A stretch of DNA of 18,754 nt from Thermodesulfobacteriota bacterium (GTDB lineage: Bacteria > Desulfobacterota > DSM-4660 > Desulfatiglandales > Desulfatiglandaceae): the NCBI GenBank assembly GCA_028278625.1, contig JANQDY010000282.1, positions 1 to 18,754 of the forward strand, in the 5' to 3' direction. Below the pieces are notes generated by a model. It was not told the DNA's origin. It did no database searches and saw only the letters and a program-made list of their open reading frames with translations. Made by a program: the position numbers and the translations under genes. Shown here piece by piece: positions 1-6,750 of this stretch; position 1 is the first letter of the stretch; each line of letters begins with the position of its first letter.

Positions 1-483
1 CATGGAGAGCTGTTTTCGGATGAAGTCGTGTTTTCGCAGGTCTTTGCCGACCAGGGTTTCCCTGGGATGGAACAATACCGTTCCATCCGATGAAAGCACG
101 TAGATATATCCTGTCTGCCCAATCGTTTGGGACATAAGGAATGAAGCCGCTTTTTTCTTGGCCTCATCTTCCGTCAAACGACCCCTTTGATATTGGTCGA
201 AATAGTATCGGACCGTTTGTTCGCCGTTTTCCGCGATATTCATACAGGTGGAGACAATGGCGGCCTTGGATGCCTGAGCGATATTCTCATATAGCGTTTT
301 GGAGATGTCTTCCAGTTGCACCATGGCTGCAGACTCCATCTCTTGCCGGATTTCCCGGCTGAGGGTTTTGCTCTTGAAATAAGCGACGGTCAAGACGATG
401 AGCGTCGGCAGGATGATGCATAGGATTGCGAGTACAACGATCTTTGTTCTAAGGTTCACACCCTTCAATCGATTCACTATCAT
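1..483 (-). CDS. Cache-domain membrane sensor, N-terminal part (cut by window edge)
   Basis: The 161 visible codons begin at ATG 483-481, preceded by the ribosome site AAGGAGAG. The protein opens with a short basic cytoplasmic stretch, then one strong membrane helix (about residues 13-32), then an extracytoplasmic region. That region contains GQTGYIYVLSSDG followed by FHP and a GKDLRKHDFI-like segment. This is the typical end of a sCache/dCache ligand-binding domain as found in chemoreceptors, histidine kinases and diguanylate cyclases. The output domain lies outside the window, so the class of sensor cannot be told. The ligand is unknown; Cache domains usually bind small organic molecules in the periplasm. 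The gene has a long leader (about 120 nt from a terminator-like hairpin to the start) carrying a structured RNA candidate at 609-692. Confidence 0.8.
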   Translation of the reverse strand, partial: MIVNRLKGVNLRTKIVVLAILCIILPTLIVLTVAYFKSKTLSREIRQEMESAAMVQLEDISKTLYENIAQASKAAIVSTCMNIAENGEQTVRYYFDQYQRGRLTEDEAKKKAASFLMSQTIGQTGYIYVLSSDGTVLFHPRETLVGKDLRKHDFIRKQLSM

Positions 484-608
484 GTTCAGCTCTCCTTTCC
501 GTTACATGAATGGTTTCCGGATCTCTTTAACGAAAGCATGAGTAAAAATCAGAAGATGCAATACGGCTGTTTCATTGTGTAATTGTGGTTACGAGACGCC
601 AGGTCGGC

Positions 609-692
609 AAAAAAAAAGACGCAACCCGGGTGATATCTCTTCCTGGAAATTGCGCCTTCACTTTCTCCGCATCCCGCAAGGGACCGGAGACC
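609..692 (-). ncRNA. Structured leader RNA with intrinsic terminator, copy 1 (candidate riboswitch/attenuator)
   Basis: Read on the minus strand, an upstream hairpin (TCTCCG 690-685 with CGGAGA 669-664, inner TCCC/GGGA) is followed by AAGTGAAGGCGC (663-652). The GGCGCAA part then pairs with TTGCGTC (624-618), enclosing a weaker internal stem, and a run of nine T (617-609) follows. The last hairpin plus T-run is a standard intrinsic terminator. The same layout, including the identical 12-mer, recurs at 12481-12568. The element lies between a promoter-like site and the Cache gene start, about 125 nt upstream of it. It matches no riboswitch class I can recall; the c-di-GMP-I consensus was compared and does not fit. 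Confidence 0.5.
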
Positions 693-740
693 GTATGGCT
701 TCTTATTAAGTTTTGTATGCCTAAGAGCAATTGTTGACTC

Positions 741-769
741 TAACTACATCAAGCAAAATCCTGTGTCAA
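741..769 (-). promoter_or_regulatory. Candidate sigma70 promoter for the Cache-sensor transcript
   Basis: On the minus strand a perfect -35 TTGACA (769-764) is followed by a 17-nt spacer and TAGTTA (746-741), a weak -10. A transcript starting near 734 would run through the hairpin element at 609-692 before the coding region. The good -35 and spacing support the call; the poor -10 weakens it. The inverted repeat directly upstream suggests that an activator or repressor acts here. Confidence 0.35.
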
Positions 770-802
770 GCCTTTTCGCACAAATGTTTGTTCGCAAAAG
801 GC
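770..802. repeat. Inverted repeat abutting the -35 box, possible operator
   Basis: GCCTTTTCGCACAAA (770-784) and TTTGTTCGCAAAAGGC (787-802) are inverted copies. They differ by one mismatch and one extra base and are separated by only 2 nt. No T-run follows on either strand, so this is not an obvious terminator. It touches the TTGACA at 769-764, which fits a dimeric regulator site. No regulator family could be assigned. Confidence 0.4.
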
Positions 803-1169
803 CGGAGATCTTTCGTTCTATCATTCCGGTTTTTTGGGCAATTTTCCCAAAATGTACCCGTGTGCCGGCCCATTTGGCCGTTCAAGGGATTTTGGCAGCA
901 TAAAGGGATCGAATTAAGGCCTCCAAAATAAATTTCGATTTTCGTAAAATATTTGAAAAATATAATTTTATTTGGGAATGAAACGAGTTGTTTTCTCAGA
1001 CACTTTTTGCTAAAAGGCACCAAATAAAGAAGTTCTTTTGTCAAGCAGGTGGGGACGTTATCTGGCGGGTATCTCCGTTTCTTCAGCCTCTCCAAAGAGC
1101 CAATAAAGCGAGGCCTTGTGGTATGAGAAACGATTTGGGCGGCATTCGGATACATACGGAGAAGTTTTC

Positions 1170-1508
1170 ATGACTGGGGTTACCATACTGAAATCCATTG
1201 GTTTTTTTCTCTTGGCGGGATTTTGCGAAATCGGCGGCGGCTATCTCATCTGGATATGGTTGCGGGAGAACAAATCCCTTTTCTGGGCACTTTTGGGTGC
1301 GGTCGTCCTGGTGCTTTACGGTGTGGTTCCCACCCTGCAACCGGCTCATTTCGGGCGCGTCTATGCTGCTTACGGGGGCGTCTTTATTGCTCTGTCAATC
1401 CTGTGGGGCTGGATCGTCGACCGGGTTGTACCGGACCGATACGACATCATCGGCGGCATCATTGCTCTCGTGGGGGTTGGCGTTATCATGTACTGGCCGA
1501 GAAACTAG
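1170..1508 (+). CDS. ynfA: YnfA/UPF0060-family small membrane protein
   Basis: The 112-residue protein has four predicted membrane helices, close to the usual length of about 108 residues. Family hallmarks are visible: the first helix reads [17 protein letters not shown], the second half contains [12 protein letters not shown], and [18 protein letters not shown] precedes the C-terminus. The start chosen is ATG 1170, preceded by CGGAG; upstream in-frame sequence to 1116 lacks family similarity. YnfA proteins are distant relatives of small multidrug-resistance transporters and have been linked to efflux of cationic compounds, but their role is poorly defined. It is the only plus-strand gene here and converges on the FeoA-like gene, ending about 100 bp from it. 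A link to the iron cluster is not evident. Confidence 0.9.
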   Translation: MTGVTILKSIGFFLLAGFCEIGGGYLIWIWLRENKSLFWALLGAVVLVLYGVVPTLQPAHFGRVYAAYGGVFIALSILWGWIVDRVVPDRYDIIGGIIALVGVGVIMYWPRN

Positions 1509-1609
1509 TTTTTACGGTCGTTGCAGGGCATCAGAATCAAGTGGTGGCGACAGGAACGAGAACAGATCCGTTTGCGGAAACTTGGGGTTTCAGACCCCTG
1601 ACGCCTGTT

Positions 1610-2326
1610 CTAGGCTTTTTCCACATAAACCGTCCTGGCCTCATTGAGTCCCAGATGGATGCGAAGTCCGTCCATGCTCTCGATGGCCAGATGGTCCCGG
1701 GGCCCGAAGGCAAGGTGCTTGCCCGGTTCAATGCCGGTCAAAACCAGGGTTGTCCCAGGGGTGATGTGGAGGTTTTCCAGATACCCTCGTGCCCGAACGC
1801 CCCCCAGCACTTTTTTGACGGAAAAATCCTTCCACTTGCCGGCCGATGTGAACTGCTTCTCGGTGCCCTCTGAAACACCCCATATTTTGGAAGCGATCCC
1901 CTCCTGAAGATGGACGTGCTTCTGTTTGTCCACCACCGCGATATACTCCATGGGCGGCAGCAAGCGCATGAGCACGATATCGTCTCCCACCGAGAATCCG
2001 AGCGTCTTGACCGTTTCCAGAAGTCCGGGACCCCCGGTGAGGGCGTCGATTCTCCCTTCTTCCTTGGGCGTCATCTGTGACAGGGGCTTTTTGGAGCCGT
2101 CAGGTGTTTTCACGAGGATCTTGGCGCTCATGCCGCCCCCCAGGATCCTGTTCCCCCTGGGACCTTTCACGCGCACAGATCGCCGGTCGACGTCCTCTTT
2201 CGGAAACTTGACCAGCTTACTTCCCGGTTCCAGGCCGACCCGGCCCAGATCATCGGCCAGGTCCTTGCTGTCGATAGTCACCAGACGCAGCACATCTCCC
2301 TCATGGGCCTCTTCAAGATTCAGCAT
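1610..2326 (-). CDS. FeoA-like protein with three tandem FeoA (SH3-like) domains
   Basis: The 238 residues divide into three FeoA-like repeats at about 1-75, 95-155 and 165-238. Each shows a small beta-barrel pattern with a GL/G..PG turn: LGRVGLEPGSKLV, VKTLGFSVGDDIVL and LENLHITPGTTLVL. Each then has a strand ending in an I/V-rich edge. A typical FeoA is a single domain of about 75-85 residues, so this is three times the usual size. FeoA proteins act in the cytoplasm with FeoB in ferrous iron uptake, and FeoA-type domains also occur at the end of DtxR-like regulators. The ATG overlaps the end of the upstream ATPase by 14 nt and has GGAGG 9 nt before it, so translation is probably coupled. 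The pairing suggests a regulatory or scaffolding partner of the ATPase rather than of FeoB, which is about 15 kb away. The FeoA assignment rests on pattern only. Confidence 0.7.
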   Translation of the reverse strand: MLNLEEAHEGDVLRLVTIDSKDLADDLGRVGLEPGSKLVKFPKEDVDRRSVRVKGPRGNRILGGGMSAKILVKTPDGSKKPLSQMTPKEEGRIDALTGGPGLLETVKTLGFSVGDDIVLMRLLPPMEYIAVVDKQKHVHLQEGIASKIWGVSEGTEKQFTSAGKWKDFSVKKVLGGVRARGYLENLHITPGTTLVLTGIEPGKHLAFGPRDHLAIESMDGLRIHLGLNEARTVYVEKA

Positions 2327-4517
2327 GTGCGGAAACCTCCGTCAGTTGTCGGGGCGAAACGCCTTTCGCCTCTGGTGTCAATACCGAAGAACGCTCTTCT
2401 TTTGGCAGAACCTTCGGCGGTTGTGATTTGGGTGTCATGCGGGTGGCACGAAGCGCATAGGTCAAAAGACCGATGGTACTGCAGTTATGCATGATCGCCG
2501 TAACAAGGGGAGATGCAAGCCCGAAGACAGCCATCATCAGCACCCCGGAGTTGATCCCGACGGTCAAATAGAAATTGGTTCTAAGAACCTTCATGACCTT
2601 CAAGGAAACCTCCCGGGCAAAGGGAAGCGACATGAGATCTTCGTTCAACATCAGCACCTGGGCCGATTCCCTGGCCAGATCCGCGCCCCCGGGCATGGAT
2701 ACCCCGACATCCGCCCGGATGAGAGCCGGTGCGTCATTGACTCCGTCCCCCACATATGCGATGGAGCGGCCATCCGCTTTCAATTTTTCAAGTATGACGG
2801 CCTTGTCCTCGGGCAGAAGATTCCAGTGGATTTCCGTGATGGGGAGTGCCCGCTTCAATGCCTGGGCCGCCTCTTTCTGATCCCCGGTGAGGACCACCAG
2901 GTGTTTGATCCCCAGGGATGTGAGCCGGCTGAGTGCCGCGGCCGCTTCGGGCCGAATCACGTCCCGAATGGCGATCAATCCCGCCAATTGCTCGTTCTTT
3001 GCCACGTAAAGGATCGATTTTCCCTGGTCCTGAAGATCCTTGGCAATGGTTTCGCTCATGCTGCAGTCAATGCCTTCGTCCTCGGCCACGAAATGGTGGT
3101 TTCCCACCAGGACCTGGTGGGAGTTCACAAAGGCGGAAACCCCGTGGGCCACGATGAAGTCGCATTCCCCCACTTCAATCAAGGACACGCCCCGTTCTTT
3201 TGCCGTGGCCACAATGGCCGCCGCCATGGGATGTTTGTAATGGGCTTCCGCCGAGGCCGCCAGGGCCAGCAGTTCTTCCTCGGCGCACCCATTGAAGCAA
3301 ATGACGTCCGTCACCTCGGGGGATCCCTTGGTAAGGGTGCCGGTCTTGTCAAAAACAAAGGTATCGACTTTTGAAAAGGCTTCAAGTGCCGCGGCGCCCT
3401 TGATCACGAGCCCGCCCTGGGCCGCCGAGTTCATGCCCGTTTTCACTGCAACGGGACTGACCAGTTTCAGGGCGCAGGAAAAATCCACCGTCAGGGCCGC
3501 AGACGCCCTCTGGATGTCATGGGTCAGGAGATAATTAAAGACGCCCAGTCCGAAGGTGATGGGTACCAGCCGGTTGGCCAGGGCTTCGGACTCGGTCTGC
3601 ACCTGGCTCTTGTTCTCAAGGGATTTTTCAATGTACCGGTGGACCTTGGCGGTGGTCGATTCCGAACCCACCCGTTCGGCCCTAATTTTGACCTTTCCCT
3701 CTTCTATGAGCGTCCCCGAAAAGACTTCGGTACCCGGCATCGCATCCACCGGAAGGGGCTCTCCGGTGATGGAGGAGGCGTTGATGGCGGCGGCCCCGTC
3801 AACAACCACGCCGTCCACGGGTATCAGTTCCCCGTGGCCGCACACCACGATATCCCCCACCTTCACCGCGTCTATGGGAAAGCGCGTTTCAACACCGTCC
3901 ACTTCGATCCAGACCCACTCCACCTCATGCTTGTAAAGGCTCAACAGCAGCCGTTTGGATCGGTACTCGGTCAGTTCCTGCAGATAATCCCCGAAATTGA
4001 GCAGCAGGACAATGGCATTGGGTGAAAAATAGTCCCGCCTCAGGAGCGAAAACCCAACGGCGCTGGCGTCCAGGACTTCCACGGTGATTCCCTTGTTCAA
4101 AACCGCATCCGCCCCCTTTGCCAGGATGGGGAGCGCGTTAAGCCAGGTAAGAATGGCCCGCAGACGCATGGGCAGAAAGGGAACCAGCAACATGGACAGG
4201 GCGACCCGAAAAGTTCGGGTGAGATCCGGGGGGTGAGAAAAATCGTACTTTTTTGACCAGATATCTCCGGGCGGCGATTTCAGGATGCTGAGGACTTTCT
4301 TCCGGGTCTCCCCATGGTCATCATAGAGGACCACCACGCATTTGGCCGGCTTGTTGAGCCGCACCTCTTCCACGCCCGGAACGGCCTGCAGGAAGGACTC
4401 AAGATATCGGGTATCCACAAAGGGATCCCCCAGAAAGGGGCTCTTGATGCGAAGCCGTCCGGGAATATTGTGAACAATGGTCAGTCGGTTTTCTTCGGCA
4501 TTTACTTCTTTGGGCAT
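2313..4517 (-). CDS. fezB: P1B-type metal ATPase, ferrosome FezB candidate (SCALK motif, P1B-6-like)
   Basis: The 734-residue P-type ATPase moves a transition metal across a membrane using ATP. Residues 10-80 form a degenerate HMA-like domain that lacks CxxC but carries HNIPGRLRIK. The actuator loop is TGEP (251-254). The membrane metal motif is SCALK (347-351) instead of CPC, SPC or TPC. Phosphorylation is at D390 in DKTGTLT. The nucleotide domain has a conserved HP (HYKHPMA), TGDQ and GDGVNDAP, so it looks catalytically complete. The Arg-rich N-terminus and SCxxK-type site fit what I recall of the P1B-6 ATPases (FezB) that build ferrosomes. It follows a regulatory gap and overlaps the triple-FeoA gene. 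The start has AAGGA upstream. The P1B class is certain; the FezB identity is inference. Confidence 0.7.
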   Translation of the reverse strand: MPKEVNAEENRLTIVHNIPGRLRIKSPFLGDPFVDTRYLESFLQAVPGVEEVRLNKPAKCVVVLYDDHGETRKKVLSILKSPPGDIWSKKYDFSHPPDLTRTFRVALSMLLVPFLPMRLRAILTWLNALPILAKGADAVLNKGITVEVLDASAVGFSLLRRDYFSPNAIVLLLNFGDYLQELTEYRSKRLLLSLYKHEVEWVWIEVDGVETRFPIDAVKVGDIVVCGHGELIPVDGVVVDGAAAINASSITGEPLPVDAMPGTEVFSGTLIEEGKVKIRAERVGSESTTAKVHRYIEKSLENKSQVQTESEALANRLVPITFGLGVFNYLLTHDIQRASAALTVDFSCALKLVSPVAVKTGMNSAAQGGLVIKGAAALEAFSKVDTFVFDKTGTLTKGSPEVTDVICFNGCAEEELLALAASAEAHYKHPMAAAIVATAKERGVSLIEVGECDFIVAHGVSAFVNSHQVLVGNHHFVAEDEGIDCSMSETIAKDLQDQGKSILYVAKNEQLAGLIAIRDVIRPEAAAALSRLTSLGIKHLVVLTGDQKEAAQALKRALPITEIHWNLLPEDKAVILEKLKADGRSIAYVGDGVNDAPALIRADVGVSMPGGADLARESAQVLMLNEDLMSLPFAREVSLKVMKVLRTNFYLTVGINSGVLMMAVFGLASPLVTAIMHNCSTIGLLTYALRATRMTPKSQPPKVLPKEERSSVLTPEAKGVSPRQLTEVSAHAES

Positions 4518-4539
4518 GGCTTGATTCCTTGTTTGAACG

Positions 4540-4623
4540 CATGATCGTTAAGGATAATGGGTGGCCACGTCTGCTTGAAACATCGGATCCCCATTATCCT
4601 TTAACAATCACGTAACAATCACG
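4540..4623 (-). promoter_or_regulatory. Promoter/operator region of the fezB-feoA-like pair
   Basis: Two perfect tandem copies of TAACAATCACG (4602-4612 and 4613-4623) sit beside an inverted repeat, AGGATAATGGG (4551-4561) and CCCATTATCCT (4590-4600). A related 11-mer in the opposite orientation, CATGATCGTTA, lies at 4540-4550. On the minus strand the right arm supplies a -10-like GATAAT (4598-4593), while the direct repeats cover the -35 area, where no good -35 is present. This layout suggests a regulated promoter starting near 4585. No classical Fur 19-mer was recognised. Confidence 0.45.
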
Positions 4624-4810
4624 AACCCCGGTGCGGCTGATAGAGATGATAATGCCACACGGAAAAACCAATCAGGGCGATTCCGGCCCATGTGTGCAAG
4701 GTTCGGCCGGGCCGGCTGCGCCGGCCTTTTCCCATGCCCGTCCAGACGAGAAGGCCCATTGATACGGCCATGCCCGTTTTGGTCAGATCTATTATCTCGG
4801 ACTTTTCCAT
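4619..4810 (-). CDS. Small two-helix membrane protein with conserved-looking histidines
   Basis: The 63-residue peptide has two membrane helices (about 10-27 and 39-57) joined by a basic loop (GKGRRSRPGR). The second helix carries His39, then WHYH (His53 and His55), then His60. Such spacing on one helix recalls half of a haem-binding four-helix bundle of the cytochrome b561/ferric-reductase kind. Whether it binds haem, iron or nothing cannot be read from the sequence. The start ATG 4810 has GGCGGAAGG in front and lies 9 nt after the stop of the preceding gene, so it belongs to the same transcript as the MamC-like and hydrophobic-tail proteins. A ferrosome membrane component or redox partner for iron loading is a reasonable guess. 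No family is assigned. Confidence 0.65.
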   Translation of the reverse strand: MEKSEIIDLTKTGMAVSMGLLVWTGMGKGRRSRPGRTLHTWAGIALIGFSVWHYHLYQPHRGS

Positions 4811-4819
4811 ACCTTCCGC

Positions 4820-5299
4820 CTATTCTTGTTTGGCTTCCTGGCGCATCTCCGCCTGGACATCCTCGAACTTCTCTTTTATTTCCTGAACGCCCCCCTGCAC
4901 CAGGCCGTAAAGCTTTGCCGTCCCTTTGATGAGGCTTTTCTGAACGCTGTCATTGGTTAACAGAAACGTGACGGCGGCTCCCAGTATGACGCCCTTCCAT
5001 AGGTTTTGATCCTGGAAATTGAATCCCAGAAAAGTGCTTTGGGGTGCGTAGGCCTGGGCCGGCAGATAGCTCGCGGCGCCGTAGCCGGCACCCGGGACAC
5101 CCATTCCAGGGCCCGAGTGCTGGGCGTATGGATCCTGGGCCGGTATCCCCGAATGGAGGCCGGCGGCTGACGGGTCCAGTGTGCATCCGCAATCCGATCC
5201 GGTATGCCCGGTCGGCCCGGGCATCATGGGCGACGGTGTTGAGGCCTGTCCCGGATGAGCGCCCGGGAACGGGTGTGGAGCCTGTTGATATGTGTTCAT
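4820..5299 (-). CDS. Pro/Gly-rich protein with C-terminal hydrophobic segment and coiled tail (paralog of 5860-6732)
   Basis: The 159-residue protein has three parts. Residues 1-90 are low-complexity, rich in Pro, Gly, Ala and Gln, with one CGC motif. Residues about 93-125 contain NLWKGVILGAA followed by a hydrophobic stretch and TNDSVQKS. Residues 128-159 form a charged, probably helical tail (EIKEKFEDVQAEMRQ). The middle segment closely matches the C-terminus of the larger protein encoded at 5860-6732 (QLWKGALLGAA...NSGVVQNS), so the two are paralogs. The pattern resembles small DUF5132-like proteins, although that label is from memory. The hydrophobic Gly-rich helix could insert in or curve a membrane while the disordered N-terminus faces outward. 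The start has AAAGGA upstream. Function is unknown; association with an iron compartment is inferred from neighbours. Confidence 0.75.
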   Translation of the reverse strand: MNTYQQAPHPFPGAHPGQASTPSPMMPGPTGHTGSDCGCTLDPSAAGLHSGIPAQDPYAQHSGPGMGVPGAGYGAASYLPAQAYAPQSTFLGFNFQDQNLWKGVILGAAVTFLLTNDSVQKSLIKGTAKLYGLVQGGVQEIKEKFEDVQAEMRQEAKQE

Positions 5300-5374
5300 G
5301 GTATGTTCCTTTCTATGCTGTCGGAATCATTTAAAAAGAGTTCAAATACCGCGCTCCCACGGGTTTCATGGGGC

Positions 5375-5764
5375 TTACTTGGAGCCTTCAGCGGTCTTTT
5401 CCGAAACCGTCTTCCCCACCGAGTTCAATATATATCCCACGCCGGTGGCCGTTGCCGCCATCAGGACGACGGATGTAAGGCCGCTGGTACGAAAGGAGGA
5501 TACCACGCCCGCGGCGGCCGCAGTGGCGACCCCTGCGCCGGCCCCTTTGGCCAGGCTGTCCACAAACGCTCGGCCCATGGTCATTTCGTTCTCCCGTACC
5601 TTGTGCAAATTGGCGGCCAGTGCGGCGGTTCCCCCAACCATTGTGCCGAAAAGCCCGGCGGGCAATGCGTAATGGGTGGCCGGATAGGTGCCCGCCACAG
5701 GATAGGTTCTCGTTTGGGTGGCATTCTGCTGATAGGTCTGAGGATAATATGTTTGATAGCTCAT
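5375..5764 (-). CDS. MamC/Mms13-like small membrane protein
   Basis: The 129-residue protein starts at ATG 5764, which has AAGGAG 8 nt upstream. After a Tyr/Gln/Thr-rich head (1-33) it has two hydrophobic Gly/Ala-rich segments (about 36-52 and 73-112). These are joined by a charged loop, NLHKVRENEMTMGRAFVDS. From memory, Magnetospirillum MamC reads GVLGALVGGAAALAKN, then a charged loop, then GAGLATA. Here the equivalents are GLFGTMVGGTAALAAN, a loop of similar length, and GAGVATA. In MamC the loop faces the magnetosome lumen and contacts magnetite. The gene sits between the two hydrophobic-tail paralogs in a P1B-ATPase cluster without core magnetosome genes. It may therefore be an iron-compartment protein of a ferrosome rather than a magnetosome. 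The homology call should be checked by profile search. Confidence 0.7.
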   Translation of the reverse strand: MSYQTYYPQTYQQNATQTRTYPVAGTYPATHYALPAGLFGTMVGGTAALAANLHKVRENEMTMGRAFVDSLAKGAGAGVATAAAAGVVSSFRTSGLTSVVLMAATATGVGYILNSVGKTVSEKTAEGSK

Positions 5765-5859
5765 GCTGTTTCTCCTTTTTCTTGCGAACATCCGTTACGG
5801 TTTTTTTCCAAAAACGGTTCGCGTCTTGATTGATTGGGGTGATAATCCGTTTACCCGCC

Positions 5860-6732
5860 CTATGCATCCGATGGGTCGTCCTTGTCGGACCCGAACAATT
5901 TGCCGATACTGTTTTGAACCACCCCGCTGTTAAAAATCAGGACGGCGGCGGCTCCCAGAAGGGCGCCTTTCCACAGTTGGTCATTTCGAAAGTCGAGGCT
6001 GAAAATGCCGTTTACCATGTCGGTTGGCGTTGCCTCGCCCCTCAGAAAACGGCCCACCGCGTCGGCCATTTGCCCGAACTGGTTCTGATCGTGTTGAACG
6101 TGCTGCGCGGCGCCACCCATGTGGCCCCCGTGGCCCCCGCATCCGCCATGGCCCTGTGTCATATGGGGCATCTGTGGTTGACCCGTGGCGCCGGGCATTT
6201 GAGGATGGCCCATTTGGGGCTGAGCCATTTGGGAATACCCCATGGAAGGGGCCTGCTGGTGGTACTGAAGCGGCGGCTGCCCTGAGTAGGGAGGTTGGTA
6301 GGTGGCCCCACAAGCCTCCCGGGGTCCCGCCTGGCTCCCCTGAAAACCGGCATAACCCGGATTCATCGCCGCTGGGCCGGGATTTCCGGCCGAGGGTCCC
6401 TGATTCATCGGGGCCCCTTCAAAGGGGCCGGCGCCCTGGGCCTCCTGCCCGCCAGCGGCACCGTAATCCGTCTCATGGCCGCCGCATGAGCAATCGGCGG
6501 CTTCCTTTCCGCCTTCACCGGAGCCGTACGCCGTAGCGCCGTCCTTAGGTCCTGGGGCATTGTTCATCGGGGCATCCGCCGGGGCATTCATCTGTACCTG
6601 TGCCTGCACAGGCGGTGCCTGTCCAGAGCCTCCCTGGTCCGGGGGACCCTCCGCGTTTTCGCCGCCCTGGGCGGTCTGTGCCATTGCCTGCTGTCCCGTA
6701 TCGGGAGCTTGCATACCCATTTCTTGGTTCAT
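5860..6732 (-). CDS. Large Gly/Pro/Gln/His/Met-rich protein with C-terminal hydrophobic segment
   Basis: About 225 of 290 residues are low-complexity (Gly, Pro, Gln, Ala, Met) and probably disordered. They carry possible metal ligands: CSCGGH, GGCGGHGGHMGG, and many Met/His in repeats such as PQMGHPQM. Residues 248-290 hold DQLWKGALLGAAAVLIF and a short charged end, paralogous to the protein at 4820-5299. A preceding stretch (FLRGEATPTDMVNGIFSLDF) appears to belong to the same domain. The design suggests a membrane-anchored, metal-coating or phase-forming protein, and the Cys/His/Met content would suit iron handling. The start ATG 6732 has a strong GGAGGAG site, and the gene follows the HMA-like gene by 18 nt. 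No known family was identified with confidence. Confidence 0.75.
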   Translation of the reverse strand: MNQEMGMQAPDTGQQAMAQTAQGGENAEGPPDQGGSGQAPPVQAQVQMNAPADAPMNNAPGPKDGATAYGSGEGGKEAADCSCGGHETDYGAAGGQEAQGAGPFEGAPMNQGPSAGNPGPAAMNPGYAGFQGSQAGPREACGATYQPPYSGQPPLQYHQQAPSMGYSQMAQPQMGHPQMPGATGQPQMPHMTQGHGGCGGHGGHMGGAAQHVQHDQNQFGQMADAVGRFLRGEATPTDMVNGIFSLDFRNDQLWKGALLGAAAVLIFNSGVVQNSIGKLFGSDKDDPSDA

Positions 6733-6750
6733 TACGATCTCCTCCTCTCC

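Larger units (their letters stand above)
484..1169. other. 686-bp intergenic region between divergent Cache sensor and ynfA
   Basis: No convincing protein is encoded here. The open frames at 731-931 and 766-1155 have no recognisable composition or family and overlap regulatory-looking DNA. From left to right the region holds the leader of the Cache gene, the structured RNA/terminator candidate (609-692, minus), a minus-strand promoter candidate (741-769), a near-perfect inverted repeat (770-802), and an AT-rich tract (about 925-975). The AT-rich tract contains a perfect TATAAT at 961-966 on the plus strand but no good -35, so it is only a weak candidate ynfA promoter. Nothing specific was seen at 980-1150. 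Confidence 0.6.

Noticed and set aside
609..692. c-di-GMP-I riboswitch
   Set aside because: Lacks the GGCAAACC and GACGCAAAGCC conserved segments; only the general leader-terminator position fits.
766..1155. A 129-codon minus-strand frame in the left intergenic region
   Set aside because: It covers the promoter-like box's flanks, the inverted repeat and an AT-rich tract, lacks a good ribosome site and resembles no protein.
1584..1598. Terminator between the FeoA-like gene and ynfA
   Set aside because: GGGGT/ACCCC gives only a 5-bp stem and no T-run follows on either strand.
2487..4025. Two plus-strand frames of 295 and 168 codons
   Set aside because: They lie antisense to the FezB candidate, whose motifs are intact, and show no domain.
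4640..4660. Fur box upstream of fezB
   Set aside because: GATAGAGATGATAATG resembles part of a Fur site but lies inside the two-helix gene and lacks the full palindromic repeat.
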